Shown in pieces: positions 51,075 through 62,256 of a stretch of DNA of 64,000 nt. Each line of letters starts with the position of its first letter. Within the stretch, counting starts at the first letter, position 1. The notes below the pieces were generated by a model, which saw nothing but the letters and a program-made list of their open reading frames with translations, had not been told where the DNA came from and ran no database searches. The stretch is from Wuchereria bancrofti (Eukaryota; Nematoda; Chromadorea; Rhabditida; Onchocercidae): assembly GCA_005281725.1 (NCBI GenBank), contig SSBO01000012.1, positions 22,309,930 through 22,373,929 of the forward strand, read 5' to 3'. Both the position numbers and the translations under genes were made by a program.

Positions 51075-52686
51075 TTATACAACACTCATCTTCCAATTGT
51101 CGAGATAGGTAGACAAAGTATATGCGCACTGCTTAATGTGCTGTAAATTGTTTCTAATTTCATTGCTAACATCTTCCAGCCTAATAATCGGACTTAAATT
51201 CAATTGCTAAAAGATTATTTTAAAGTGTTCAGCTCTTTGTTCAACTATTCTCCTTTTCTATAAACAATGTCGAAATCTTCCAGTCTTACAGTTAATCTTA
51301 TGGGCAATTAACATAATGTTAAACTCTTACTATATAAAAAGTAAAGTTCATCCGATAATGACAGCTCTTTATTCACTGTATCATGCGCTTATGTTTTATT
51401 GTAAGCCAATACCCATTAAATAAGAAGTTAGATTTTTCCAGAAATGGTCTAAGGTCAATTCTTAGCAGAATCAAGCTTCAATTCAACTGATCTTGCACAA
51501 TTATTCAATACATTCAAAATTTTTTTATTTGTTTTTCGCATTCGCTTATTTCTTCTCCTTCTTCCACAACACCTCTGCAAAATCATCAGTGTATTGTCGA
51601 TGTAGATTAATACTTTGTGCAATGTAATTATTAGCGATGTAATTATTAAATTATTAGCGAATAAAATTCATTACAACAGAATGCATTTCATTTATAGAAA
51701 CTTTAAAGCACAACGAAGAAAATTTCCCTAACAAAATTTCTGCAAGTTCTTGGCATTTAATTTCTGCAAAAATAATACATATTAGAAAAGATACGAAGTA
51801 AAGCAATCAAATGCTTACTTTCAGGTTAAACTTAAAACAGGTGACATTTCAAGGAAGAATCTGAAAAATCTTTGAAATGAAAATTAGTAAGAGACAACAG
51901 ATTAACCTTCAAATCAGATTTGCATAGATTGCTTATCCAGCAGTCCTCCACAGAATATCTAGATAGGTTAATGTTCACTATTGTAAAAACAAAGCAGTAA
52001 AGTCTATTCAATTCCAGATGGTTGGAAACACATACTAAAACTGTATGCCACTTTGTTCTTCGTAGACCATGCTGCCTTCGTCGTCCACACAGAAGCGCAT
52101 AACTTCTTGCTTTTGCGCAAATTGTAGGGCTCTTTGGATTATATTACAATATGCCTTAATATGCCTTTGTGAATCATTCGATATACCAGAAAATCGAACT
52201 TAGATCCTCTCTCCTTTTTGCTTCTATGACGATATAATTCCTACCAAAACTTCGAAACAATTTTCATCCAAACTTCGAAACAATTTCTTTAATTGTTAGC
52301 ATTCGTCCATAATTGTCATATATTATTAGCAACAACCTATCACAAAGACAGCAATTTTTGACAAACAAAGACAGCCTTTACAGCAATTTTTTCCTGCAAA
52401 ACGATGATAAATCAAAAAAAAAAAAACTTTCGCAACAGATTTCTTTAAAATTGTCCTCTATTTGACCCTTTTAATGTTTCTATGCACTGTCTTGAATTTG
52501 AAACTTTTGCTTCCTGTCTGCGAGCAAAATTAACCCAGATATCGTTTATTTTCTTTCAAAATGTGAATCGACACAATATACAATTGAATAATCGAAACAG
52601 CGGAGGAATGAATAGTACTGTTGAGCAGGAAGATGAGAAGACTGCCATCGATCATTTCTCTTTTTATCGATTAATGAGAGAAGATT
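51075..52686 (-). other. Candidate unrecognised gene or gene remnant
   Basis: I do not recognise this. On the minus strand a series of open segments has protein-like composition unlike the surrounding low-complexity frames: 52686-52546 (47 codons, with YYSFLRCFDYSIVYC), 52199-52035 (54 codons, with RHIKAYCNIIQRALQFAQ and RFCVDDEGSMVY), about 51975-51907 (YSVEDCWISNLCKSDLK then a GTTAAT donor), about 51622-51546 (INLHRQYTDDFAEVLWKKEK then TAA) and 51206-51075 (after a TTTTAG acceptor; RLEDVSNEIRNNLQHIK, ending MSVV then TAA). I could not join them all in one frame. Two separate stop-terminated ends and a partly repeated RLED segment near 51290 suggest a decayed or duplicated gene. A real multi-exon gene with missed exons is also possible. 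Confidence 0.3.
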
Positions 52687-52953
52687 TTTAAACATGTAGG
52701 AAATGGGCTGGCTTAGCAGATTAACATTTACAATGAAGACAGATATACATTTACTATTTGAGGTTTAGATAAAGGATTCATTGTTTCAAAAAATGGGAAA
52801 TAACAAAGGAATAACGAACTGGTTTATAATGATCTATCATTAGAATTATTTTAAGCATTTAGTGTGTAATAAATATTTTTCCGGTTTTCCGACATGCACA
52901 ATGAGTTGTATTTTTTCAATTTTTCCGACAATAATGACGTGTACACAATATGT

Positions 52954-52956
<3 letters not shown>

Positions 52957-53039
<83 letters not shown>

Positions 53040-53134
53040 ACACACATACACACACACACACACACATACACACACACATACACACACACACACACACACA
53101 CATACACACACACATACACACACACACACACACA
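52957..53134. repeat. (CA)n microsatellite
   Basis: About 178 bp of CA repeats, pure in the first half and interrupted by TA steps (CATACA) in the second. It creates long artificial His/Thr and Cys/Val frames on both strands, which are not genes. Confidence 0.95.
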
Positions 53135-55506
53135 AATGGTTATGGACATATTACTTGTTTTTAACAGTTACTGCTGATGTCACGGAACCTTTGTGTTAAG
53201 TGGATGAATGAAATTAGTGGAATTAGTTTAAGATAAATGTCTCATAACAAATGGACAATAAATAATGACATAAAATATTCTTTTCAGTGGCTAGGAGTAG
53301 AATCAATTAATCAGTTTTATGCTCATAAAAGAAGAAATATTCTTTTATGATGGTAAAGAATTCGTGTCATCAATAACTGTATCACATGCAATTAGATAAG
53401 AGGTAAAAGAAGTAAAAGAGTGTTTACATAGAAAGATATTAAAATTTTCAATGCTCAAATTTATGGAACCCACATCATTATAGATTATTATTAATAACCA
53501 ATTATTATTAATTAAATAGAGTTTCAAACTTCATCTATTTTTAATAAAAAAAAAAAAATGAAACGACTACAATATCGAATTGTGTATTTATTCAAGTATA
53601 CTTAATGAATGATAACATCATTGTTGATTTGGAAATTACCAAAAATCAAGCTGGAATTAAGCAACGATAATTCATAGCTCAGTTAATTATGAGGAAGGAA
53701 ATGGTAAAGAAAAGATTGATCCTATACCAAATTTTCGATATTTCTCAACTAGAATTTGAATAACTAAGCTAAGCGAAGTGTATCGAAGAAGTTGTCAAAA
53801 TAGAAATAACCAATTATTATTAATTAAATAGTTATCTATAAGCAATTCAACTAGCTGAGAAATTACTGTTACAAATTAATGACATAACTGGAGTAAAAAA
53901 TTCCGGACAAAATACAGGTTATTTCATCAGAAACATAGAGACAAGAAATATCTATCAAATTAAATTCTCTTTGCTGAATATCGAAAAGACCGAAATAATT
54001 TTATAATATAGATATGCTGCTATAATTAAGATATTTCGAAATGGTTGAAGTAAAAATGTAAATATTTAGATAGAATGTAATAATCATGAAGGTAACTTAA
54101 GGAAAATAATAAATAAGATCTCTGATCTTCCAGGTCAAAGAATGATATTTTTGGAATTCTTTCAACCTTATTTTGCAATGGTTTAAAGTCTTGCAAACAT
54201 CCTACAATTAGATAGTGAAATTTATTTGCTACTGCAAATTGTTACAATTGTACTATATAAAAAGAAGAATAACTTCCCAAATTATTACTACCAACAACAT
54301 AAATTTCTTCTCTTTCAAGTTACAACAAACAAAAATCTTTCATCTAATAGCATTTTCAATTAATTTCAATCCTACGTAAAGTCCAATTTTTCTTAAATTC
54401 AATCCTACATAAAATCACCAAAATCAATTCTAATTTGGTTATTGTCAGATTATTGTTCTGTCCTGTGTATAAAGAATAAATCCTCTTTTAATTATTTATC
54501 TGTTTATAAACCATACAGCAAAAACTTCATCAAGTTATCCAGACAACATCAGTTCAGTTATCTACTTGTCTTGGAAGCATCGTTTTCTCGGGCATCAAGT
54601 TTGATAACAAAAAAATTATTTGTTCATAAACAACAAGTATTCAAAAAAAAAAGTCAAAATTATTGTTTACAGAGCTATTACACTGTCTACCTTAAATCAA
54701 GAGACATGGATTATGTTATTCATTGCTGTCATTTTTTGAGAGTGAACTGTCCCTGTCAAACATCATCCAATGTGATCTTTTCTCGAGTTAGTACTTTGCA
54801 ACATGACTTGTCTACTCCGCTAACTATCAATGCCTTTACAACAAGAGTGAGTAGATCCCTTTAAAATTTTTCATTCTTAAATCCAACCCAAAATAAAATG
54901 CTTTTGCTGAAAAGCTATCTTTGGGAATATTACTAAAAATGTTAGTTTGCATTTGTTCCGCTGAATTATCACCAATCATACCAACTCGATGACATCAATT
55001 TTGCACTTATTTGTGAAAGATTTCCGATTATTTATCCTTCTCTAAAATTTCATCCCATCAAATTATTTCAAGTATCTTGAAGAAACATTTTATTTTTAAT
55101 CACTCTTAAGCCTAAAAATCCCAAATACTAAAAACTGAGTATTTTAAGGGATTATAATGGAAGTCTTCTTCATTAAATTCTCTTTCATTCCATAATTTCA
55201 ACTTCGTTTCGATTATGATACTTTGATAGTTGCAAATGACTCAGAAGGCTTTCGGCTTTTTTTTTTATTTCGTTAAAATTTCGGTCATTTGAAAGAAATT
55301 TTCTGATTTTCACATGAAATTATACTTCACATCAACATATTTCCTCAAGCCTCATTTTCACTTTATCAGTATGATTTATAAAGATTCGACATTTTATAGC
55401 ATCATTTAGAACAGAATTCATAAAAAATAATTTTAAATTAGCAGAGAAAGAAATGCGGAATTATCCTACAAATATGTTTCTTTTCATCGATTCTTTTCGT
55501 CAAAAT

Positions 55507-57967
55507 TCAATTGCTCTTCAAATTTTTTTTCTTCCTCATTACTGCTGCTGGTATTGGTGCGTCGAGCAGATAAAGAACGAATTTCACGATTTGCAGTTGC
55601 ACAAATGGTGAAAACCATGAAATTGGATAAAAACTAGAAATAGCAAAAATCAAAACGTTAAATGTTAATGTTTTCAGTTAAATGAATTATCGAAACTAAA
55701 ATTTGGAAGTATAACGAGAAATCTTCATTTTGTTTTCTACATTCTGTCAATAAAATTTTAGATCAAATCTAATTACTTTTGTAACACTTTGCATTTAACA
55801 AATATGTGAAACTCACAGAAGTATTGCATCCCAACCAATAATGCTAGATAGTTTTGGACGTCTTGCAACAATAGCTTCATAATAAGAATTAACTACCCAT
55901 GTTGTATCTTTTGATAACATTTTCGCTTGAAGATTATTTACAAATACTTTTGCTAAAAGACATATGGACAAATCTTTTTAATAAAAATTAGTATGACTTT
56001 AAAAAAAAAAATTAATTTTCACTTATTTTGTTAAAATTATTCTCACTTGATTTTTAATTATTCGTTTATTTAATTATTCTCACTTGTTTAATTATTTAAT
56101 CATTCTTATTTGCATTCTGATTCCGGTAAATCTCCTGTAACGTTTAACCTTCCTGTAACGCTATGTGCATAAATTCCGGTTCTGTGTATAAATTTTTGCT
56201 TCATAAAACAACATGCACATGCACTTTTGTTAGTTTCACTTTTGTTATAGCAGAAGTGAATACCTTTCGTCAAATAGTCGTGGCCGTATTCATCGCGGAG
56301 ATCTTCTGATGATTGATACCAAATTGTATCGATCATATTTTTTAATCCCTGAATCTCTTGCATTCCAGTCAAAAATGAGCCCGGAGATATTGTTATCACT
56401 TGTACTCCATATGATCCAAGTTCATGTCTTCAAGACAATTAATTTGTGGATATTTAGCTATTAAGGATAGAATTTATTTTTTCACATCAATATGCCAAGT
56501 TATTCTTATCACTACAAAAGGATTCTGATAAACTATATAGGCTCAATAAATCAATAATTTCATACCTGATAACGTCAGTGTAACCTTGAAGAGCACACTT
56601 TGATGAGCAATAAGGACCAAAAGCAGGTACACAAACGACTCTGACACAACTTGAACACATTACTATTCGACCTCTAGATTTGCTTTTCAGAAAGACGGAA
56701 AAGATAAAACAAAATTTAGAACATTTAATAAATCTCTCAGTAATGTGAAGGTAAAATTAAAGAGAATATTGAACGGAAACATTTACACCATAATTATGGC
56801 AAAGACAAAGCAATTAGTTTTAAAAAAGCTTATTAAATGTGAAAACTGGTTGAATTTCTTATAATTTCCTTGAAATCATTCATGAAATCCTGAAAATTCA
56901 AGAATTATCTTCAAGTATCAACTGAAAGCGCAATCAGTATTTCAATTCTGGAAATTGTTGTTAATTTCGCAATTGTTGTTCGACGATTCGTCAAGCAAGC
57001 AAAATATATATTATTAGAACCTGGACTTTTTGATAAGATCACGAAACGTTTGTGTTACTCGAATTACGCCGCACGTATTTACTTCCCACACGTCTTTATA
57101 GTCGTCCACGGTTAAAAAGTCATCGTAGAAGATCTTGCCCCGCACTCCAGCGTTGTTGATTAGGGCGTGAAAGACTGAAAAAGAATATTTTCAAACATTT
57201 TCAATTTCAGTGCTGAGCAATCATTTCATTGAAATTGATCCGCCGTACAATACCATAGAATCTTTGAATTTTATTTTACTGAATTTTGATTCATTTATTT
57301 CTTGAGTAACTATAGAATCACTCAGACAAACTGTCACTCATTTCAGAGATGCGAACCGAGATTTTTTTCTCTTAAAACAGTGTCTACGATTTCTCGGGAT
57401 TTCCGGACACTCTCGTCATCGGTTACATCCATTTGGAATGCATATAGTCGACCTTGACTGATTGAGCTGTAGCTTTCTTCCAATTCCTTCACACTCTGTA
57501 AACTTCTAAAACTGATGACACCGGAACACATTGAATGAACATTGATAGCTTTTTCCAGTCAAATCAACTTGACAAACTGTTTTTTACAACCAAAAAATTA
57601 AATGAAATTAATTAGTCATAAAATTAATTTTAGATAATTTAGAAGCGTACAATGGCGCGGCGGCATCCTGCAAAAACTGTTAATCCATTCTGAAGACATC
57701 GTTTCACTAAATCTCTGCCAAATCCTGCAATTCATCATTTTCAATCTCTTCGAAATCTTTTCTAAATCACTTATGAACAAAAATTCCGAAAGATTCCAAC
57801 CAGCGGTCTGAATCATTCCCTCCACCACAAAAACCCTCACCATTTCCGCATCCAGTGATTAGTACGGCCTTTCTGTCAAGTTCACCAATTGTCAGTTTAC
57901 GGCCCAATAATCCATAAATGACATACAACAGTGGCAGTACAATAAATAGCATTGCCAGTGAAAACAT
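55507..57967 (-). CDS. Short-chain dehydrogenase/reductase, class II promoter, copy 2
   Basis: Same SDR family. Exons: 57967-57841, 57724-57651, 57495-57357, 57174-57021, 56673-56566, 56427-56264, 55952-55817, 55633-55507; 342 aa. The N-terminal anchor MFSLAMLFIVLPLLYVIYG is followed by TGCGNGFG (38-45), NNAG, Ser173, Tyr186 and Lys190 (YCSSK). Exons 1-4 are almost the same as in the gene at 41201-43383. Exons 5-8 are the most divergent of the cluster: exon 5 has a cysteine/valine-rich stretch between Ser and Tyr, exon 6 has VITISPGSFLTG, and exon 8 has FYPISWF with a lysine-rich end. The extra open frame continuing past the exon 6 donor (to 56106) is intron read-through. It is divergent from the gene at 59859. 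Confidence 0.86.
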
Positions 57968-58087
57968 CTTTCATTAATGTGAAGAAAAATCGATTCAGTT
58001 GAAATTACTTTTGCTTCCCTTAAATATGCTTTCACTGCAAAACGATCAAACAGTAAGGCACAAATTTGAAAATATTAGCGCACTGTT

Positions 58088-58153
58088 TTTTTTTTATTGC
58101 GCACTGTTATTTGGTAACAAAGTTACACAAATAACAGTGCGCAATAAAAAAAA
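58088..58153. repeat. Perfect 25-bp inverted repeat with 16-nt loop
   Basis: Arms 58088-58112 and 58129-58153 are exact reverse complements (T-run then ATTGCGCACTGTTATTT; AAATAACAGTGCGCAAT then A-run). They flank GGTAACAAAGTTACAC. The homologous spacer of the other divergent pair (around 43495-43535) has the loop and right arm core but not the left arm, so the hairpin arose after the pair duplicated. Confidence 0.85.
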
Positions 58154-58367
58154 CCAAAGAAATTATGTTTTCAATGCAAAGGACGACCCAACGTTATGTG
58201 ATGGCCATCGCAAGGATTTCAACGAAGAAAAATTAAACGAGAAAAGTGGATTCCATAATTATAGCCAATCTAATAATTGTGCGGAAGAATTAACGAGCAA
58301 AGAGACAAAATCCGTTCGTTTTTTCCATTCGTCGTGGAAATCCTTATAAAAAGATTTCATTCCACTT

Positions 58368-58710
58368 GATGACTCAATCACTCGGTTACTTAATCATTCG
58401 ATCAATCGATCACTTGTTCATTCAATCATTCAGTCATTCGATCATTCGGTCATTCGATCACTCGATCATTCGGTCACTCGATCACCCGATCACTTGGTCG
58501 TTCAATTACTCGATCATTCGGTCGTACCACCCGATTACTTGATCATTCGACTCAGTCACTTGATCATTTAATCACTCGTTCACTTGGTTAACTGACTATT
58601 CAACACTTGGTTACTGATTATTCAATCATTCGATCACCCGATCACTCGGTCACTTGGTCATTCGATTATTCGACTTCTCAATTGCTGGATTATTCTTATT
58701 TATCATTCAA
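58368..58710. repeat. Degenerate 8-bp minisatellite, second divergent SDR pair
   Basis: About 40 octamers near TTCGATCA/CTCGATCA/TTCGGTCA, homologous to 43757-44085 but with different unit order and count. It lies between the SDR genes starting at 57967 (-) and 59859 (+). Confidence 0.88.
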
Positions 58711-59297
58711 GTGATTGAATGAGTTAATGCTGAGACGACCGGAATGGAAGTTTTAATTGATTGGGCAATGATTTTATTCATGCAGTGGACGTTGAAGAAC
58801 AGTGTGCATTTAATATTTTAATAAAAAAATTTGGGTGGAGCAACGCTAAATGCACTGAAAGTTAAAATCTTTCCGTTCTTGTTTTCTTTTTTTGTTGAAT
58901 ATTGTTCGCAAAGTCTTTTTAATGTTTTTTTTTTTTACATTAGAAGTAAGAAAAAATGCAAAACTAGTGGTGATTTTTCGTTGTCAAAATTATTTTACAT
59001 CAGAATAAATTCCTGAACAATTGAGAGCGCTATACAGACGGTGTTTGTACGTACTTTTTTACTGCATGTTTTTATAACAACGATTTTCAAGTTTGAAATG
59101 GTTGTGAATTGTTGAAGATAGCTAGCAATATATACATACGTTCAGAAACTATAATGCTTGTGTTCAGAGAGTAGCATTAATACCCTTTTAATTAATATCC
59201 ATAGTTTAACATTTATTCATTAGATTAATTGAAATTGAAGAAGAGGTTAATTAGAATAAACCACATTTAGATTTGTATCTTTGGAATTCATTTTCTG

Positions 59298-59858
59298 TTG
59301 TCTCAAGCCTTCATTTATTTTAGTATACTGTGTAGCTTCTGTAGGACAGCAAAATCATTAAAATAATGCAAACATGAATTTTAATTAAAAATGATATCAG
59401 TTAAATTTCCGAAATGATAATTTAACTACAATTAAAGTATCCGATATAAATATTCCCTAAATTTTGATAGCGTTTTTAGATGGTGTTTACTCGTCATCAA
59501 TGGAAGAAAAGTATTCAAGGAATGAAAAAGCATAAAAAATGGAGAGAACTACTGGTTGACTTCCAGTTTGCAATTCGCTCGGCCGTTTCCCCTATTCATT
59601 CATCAAAACTTTAAATATGTATTGACATTTGCGCTCCTTTGCTTGTCGCCAATAGTTTCAAACTTTCTCTCTTTGACCAGGCTCAATTCAATGAAACTTA
59701 TTTCTAGACCATTTTGTGTTGAGAAGCGAAAAACTCTAAAGAATGCAAAAGTAATTTCACATTCAATTAGGGATATGTTTTTCATCTTATAAGGTCCTTC
59801 TGATTTTATTTGATCCAAATTATTTATAATTTCGGACGATTTTTCCCGTCATTGATAG
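59298..59858 (+). promoter_or_regulatory. Class I SDR upstream region, third copy
   Basis: Closely matches 44609-45166 up to the start codon. A TAA in the frame that is open in the other two copies (CAAAACTTTAAATATG near 59610) shows that this block is not conserved as protein. Confidence 0.55.
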
Positions 59859-62256
59859 ATGTTTTCACTGGCAATCTTATTCATTGTACTACCATTGCTG
59901 TATGTTATTTACGGATTATTGGGCCGTAAATTGACAATTGGTGAACTTGACAGAAAGGCGGTACTAATCACTGGATGCGGAAATGGTAAGGGTTTTTGTG
60001 GATGGAGGGAATGATTCAGACCGCTGGTTAGAATCTTTGGAAATTTTTGTTTACAAGTGATCTAGAAAAGATTTCGAAGAGATTGAAAATGATGATTTGC
60101 AGGATTTGGCAGAGATTTTGTGAAACGATGTCTTCAGAATGGGTTAACAGTTTTTGCAGGATGCCGCCGCGCCATTGTACGCTTCTAAATCATCTAAAAT
60201 TAATTTCATTTAATTTTTTTGGTTGTAGAAAACAATTTGTCAAGTTGATTTGATTAGAAAAAGCTATCAACGTTCATTCAATGTGTTATCAGTTTTAGAA
60301 GTTTAGTGTTATCAGTTTTAGAAGTTTACAGAGTGTGAAAGAATTGGAAGAAAGCTACAGTTCAATCAGTCAAGCTCGACTGTATGCATTCCAAATGGAT
60401 GTAGCCGATGACGAGAGTGTCCGGAAATCCCGAGAAATCGTAGACAATGTTTTAAGAGAAAAAAATCTGGGTTCGCATCTCTGAAATGAGTGACAGTTTG
60501 TCTGAATGATTCTATAGTTACTCAAGAAATAAATGAATCAAAATTCAGTAAAATAAAATTCAAAGATTCTATGGTATTGTACGGCAGATCAATTCCAATG
60601 AAATGATTGCTCAGCACTGAAATTGAAAATGTTTGAAAATATTCTTTTTCAGTCTTTCACGCCCTAATTAACAACGCTGGAGTGCGGGGAAATATCTTCT
60701 ACGATGACTTTCTAACCGTGGACGACTATAAAGACGTGTGGGAAGTGAATACGTGCGGCGTAATTCGAGTAACGCAAACGTTTCGTGATCTTATCAAAAA
60801 GTCCAGGTTCTAATAATATATATACATATATATATATATTCTTTGCTTGCTTGACGAATCGTCGAACAACAATTGTGAAATTAACAACAATTTCCAGAAT
60901 TGAAATACTGATTGCGGTTTCAGCTCATACTTAAAGATAATTCTTGAACTTTCAGAATTTCATGAATGATCACAGTGCTGAAGGGAAGTTTATCCATTGT
61001 GAGAAATTCAACCAGTTTTCACATTTAATAAGCTTTTTTAAAACTAACTGTTTTGTCTCAAAAGATAAGCCATAATTATGTCTTATACTTATAGAATCAA
61101 TCTTTTTGTTCAATTATCTCTTTAATTTTGTTTCCGAAACAAACTTTCACATTACTGAAGATTAATATTACTAAACACCCTAAATCCCATTTCATTCTTC
61201 TTTTCTTTCTGATTCTTATCATTCCTCAATGTTTATCATTCAAGCCTCATGTAACAACAAATTAGTTATTGTAATGTTTTTTTTTGCTTTCTTTTTAAAA
61301 ACAATTCTTAGAGGTCGAATAGTGATATGCGGTAGTGCTACCACACTATTTCCAACAGTAGGCAGTGGTCCCTATTCTTGCTCAAAGTTTGCCGTTCAAG
61401 CCTATTGTAACATCATTAGGTAACAAATTACCTATTCTTATATATTGTTTTAAATTCAATCTGATCTTGAAATCTTTAAGTGAAATCTGAAAATATTTAA
61501 AAAAAAAAATTGAAGGCATGAATTGCGATCATATGGAGTAGATGTGATAGAGATTATACCAGGATCATTTGATACTGCTATGCAAAGTTCCGACAGATTA
61601 ATAAAAATGGCAGATGATGTATGGCATCGGGCATCACAAAAATTGCATGATGAATATGGACATAATTATAACGAGAAAGGTATTTCGTAGTAAATTTTAT
61701 ACAAACTTTCACATATTGTTAAATTTATGAATGTATAAGTTATACTATTTATAACTATTATAATTCACTATATACTTACTAATTTTTTTTTATTTACTAA
61801 TATAATTCACTACATACTTACTAATTTACTAATATTTAGTAAGAAAATTTATAAAAAAAGTGCAACAAAATATTGTGGAACATGATACAACATTGGTTAT
61901 CGATTCATATTACGAAGCTATCGTTGCGAAACGACCAAATCTTTTGTATCGAGTTGGCTGGGATGTGTTATTTGTGTAATAATTGCATTTAAATTGAAAA
62001 AAATAAGAAAAAAAAAAATAAAAAAAGCAATACGAATTTATGGTATAAATATCAAATATCCTAGAAAATGAAATTCAATATTAAAAATGATCGTTTTTAA
62101 TTATTTTCTTCTTGCAGGTTTCATCCATATTCATTGCTTCCATTACGCCTACAACTCTATGTCATGAAAATTTTCATGTATTTAACTGGAGCACCGTTAC
62201 CATCGATAACGACAGAAAATATATGTTCAAAAAGTCTAAAAAATAGAAATGACTAA
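59859..62256 (+). CDS. Short-chain dehydrogenase/reductase, recombinant of both classes
   Basis: Same SDR family. Exons: 59859-59985, 60103-60176, 60332-60470, 60653-60806, 61312-61419, 61516-61679, 61840-61975, 62118-62256; 346 aa. TGCGNGFG is at 38-45, NNAG is present, and the catalytic residues are Ser173, Tyr186 and Lys190 (YSCSK). The promoter and first part of exon 1 are class I (like 45167). From the end of exon 1 through exon 4 and most of intron 4 the sequence is class II (like 55507-57967, inverted). From exon 5 on it again resembles the gene at 45167-47467 (exon 5 block GPYSCSKFAVQAYC). The end (FHPYSLLPLRLQL) resembles the gene at 41201. All frames and splice sites are intact. Confidence 0.87.

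Larger units (their letters stand above)
50893..55506. other. Spacer between SDR blocks, no recognised gene
   Basis: About 4.6 kb. The part 51075-52690 is less AT-rich and carries coding-like open segments on the minus strand (listed separately). 52957-53134 is a long CA microsatellite. 53200-55500 shows scattered short frames, one of them 140 codons (54442-54864, plus strand), without recognisable motifs. Confidence 0.5.

Noticed and set aside
52846..53199. Long Cys/Val and His/Thr open frames on both strands
   Set aside because: They are translations of the CA microsatellite in several frames; no splice partner or non-repeat sequence supports them.
56106..56399. 97-codon SDR frame with a cysteine-rich tail
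   Set aside because: The tail begins after the exon 6 donor (G|GTATTC at 56263). All sister copies splice here to exon 7, so the extension is intron read-through.
60301..60331. Disabled exon 3 in the 59859 gene because of an in-frame TAG after GAAGTT
   Set aside because: That sequence lies before the TTTACAG acceptor; exon 3 starts at 60332 and is open, giving the same residue spacing as the other copies.
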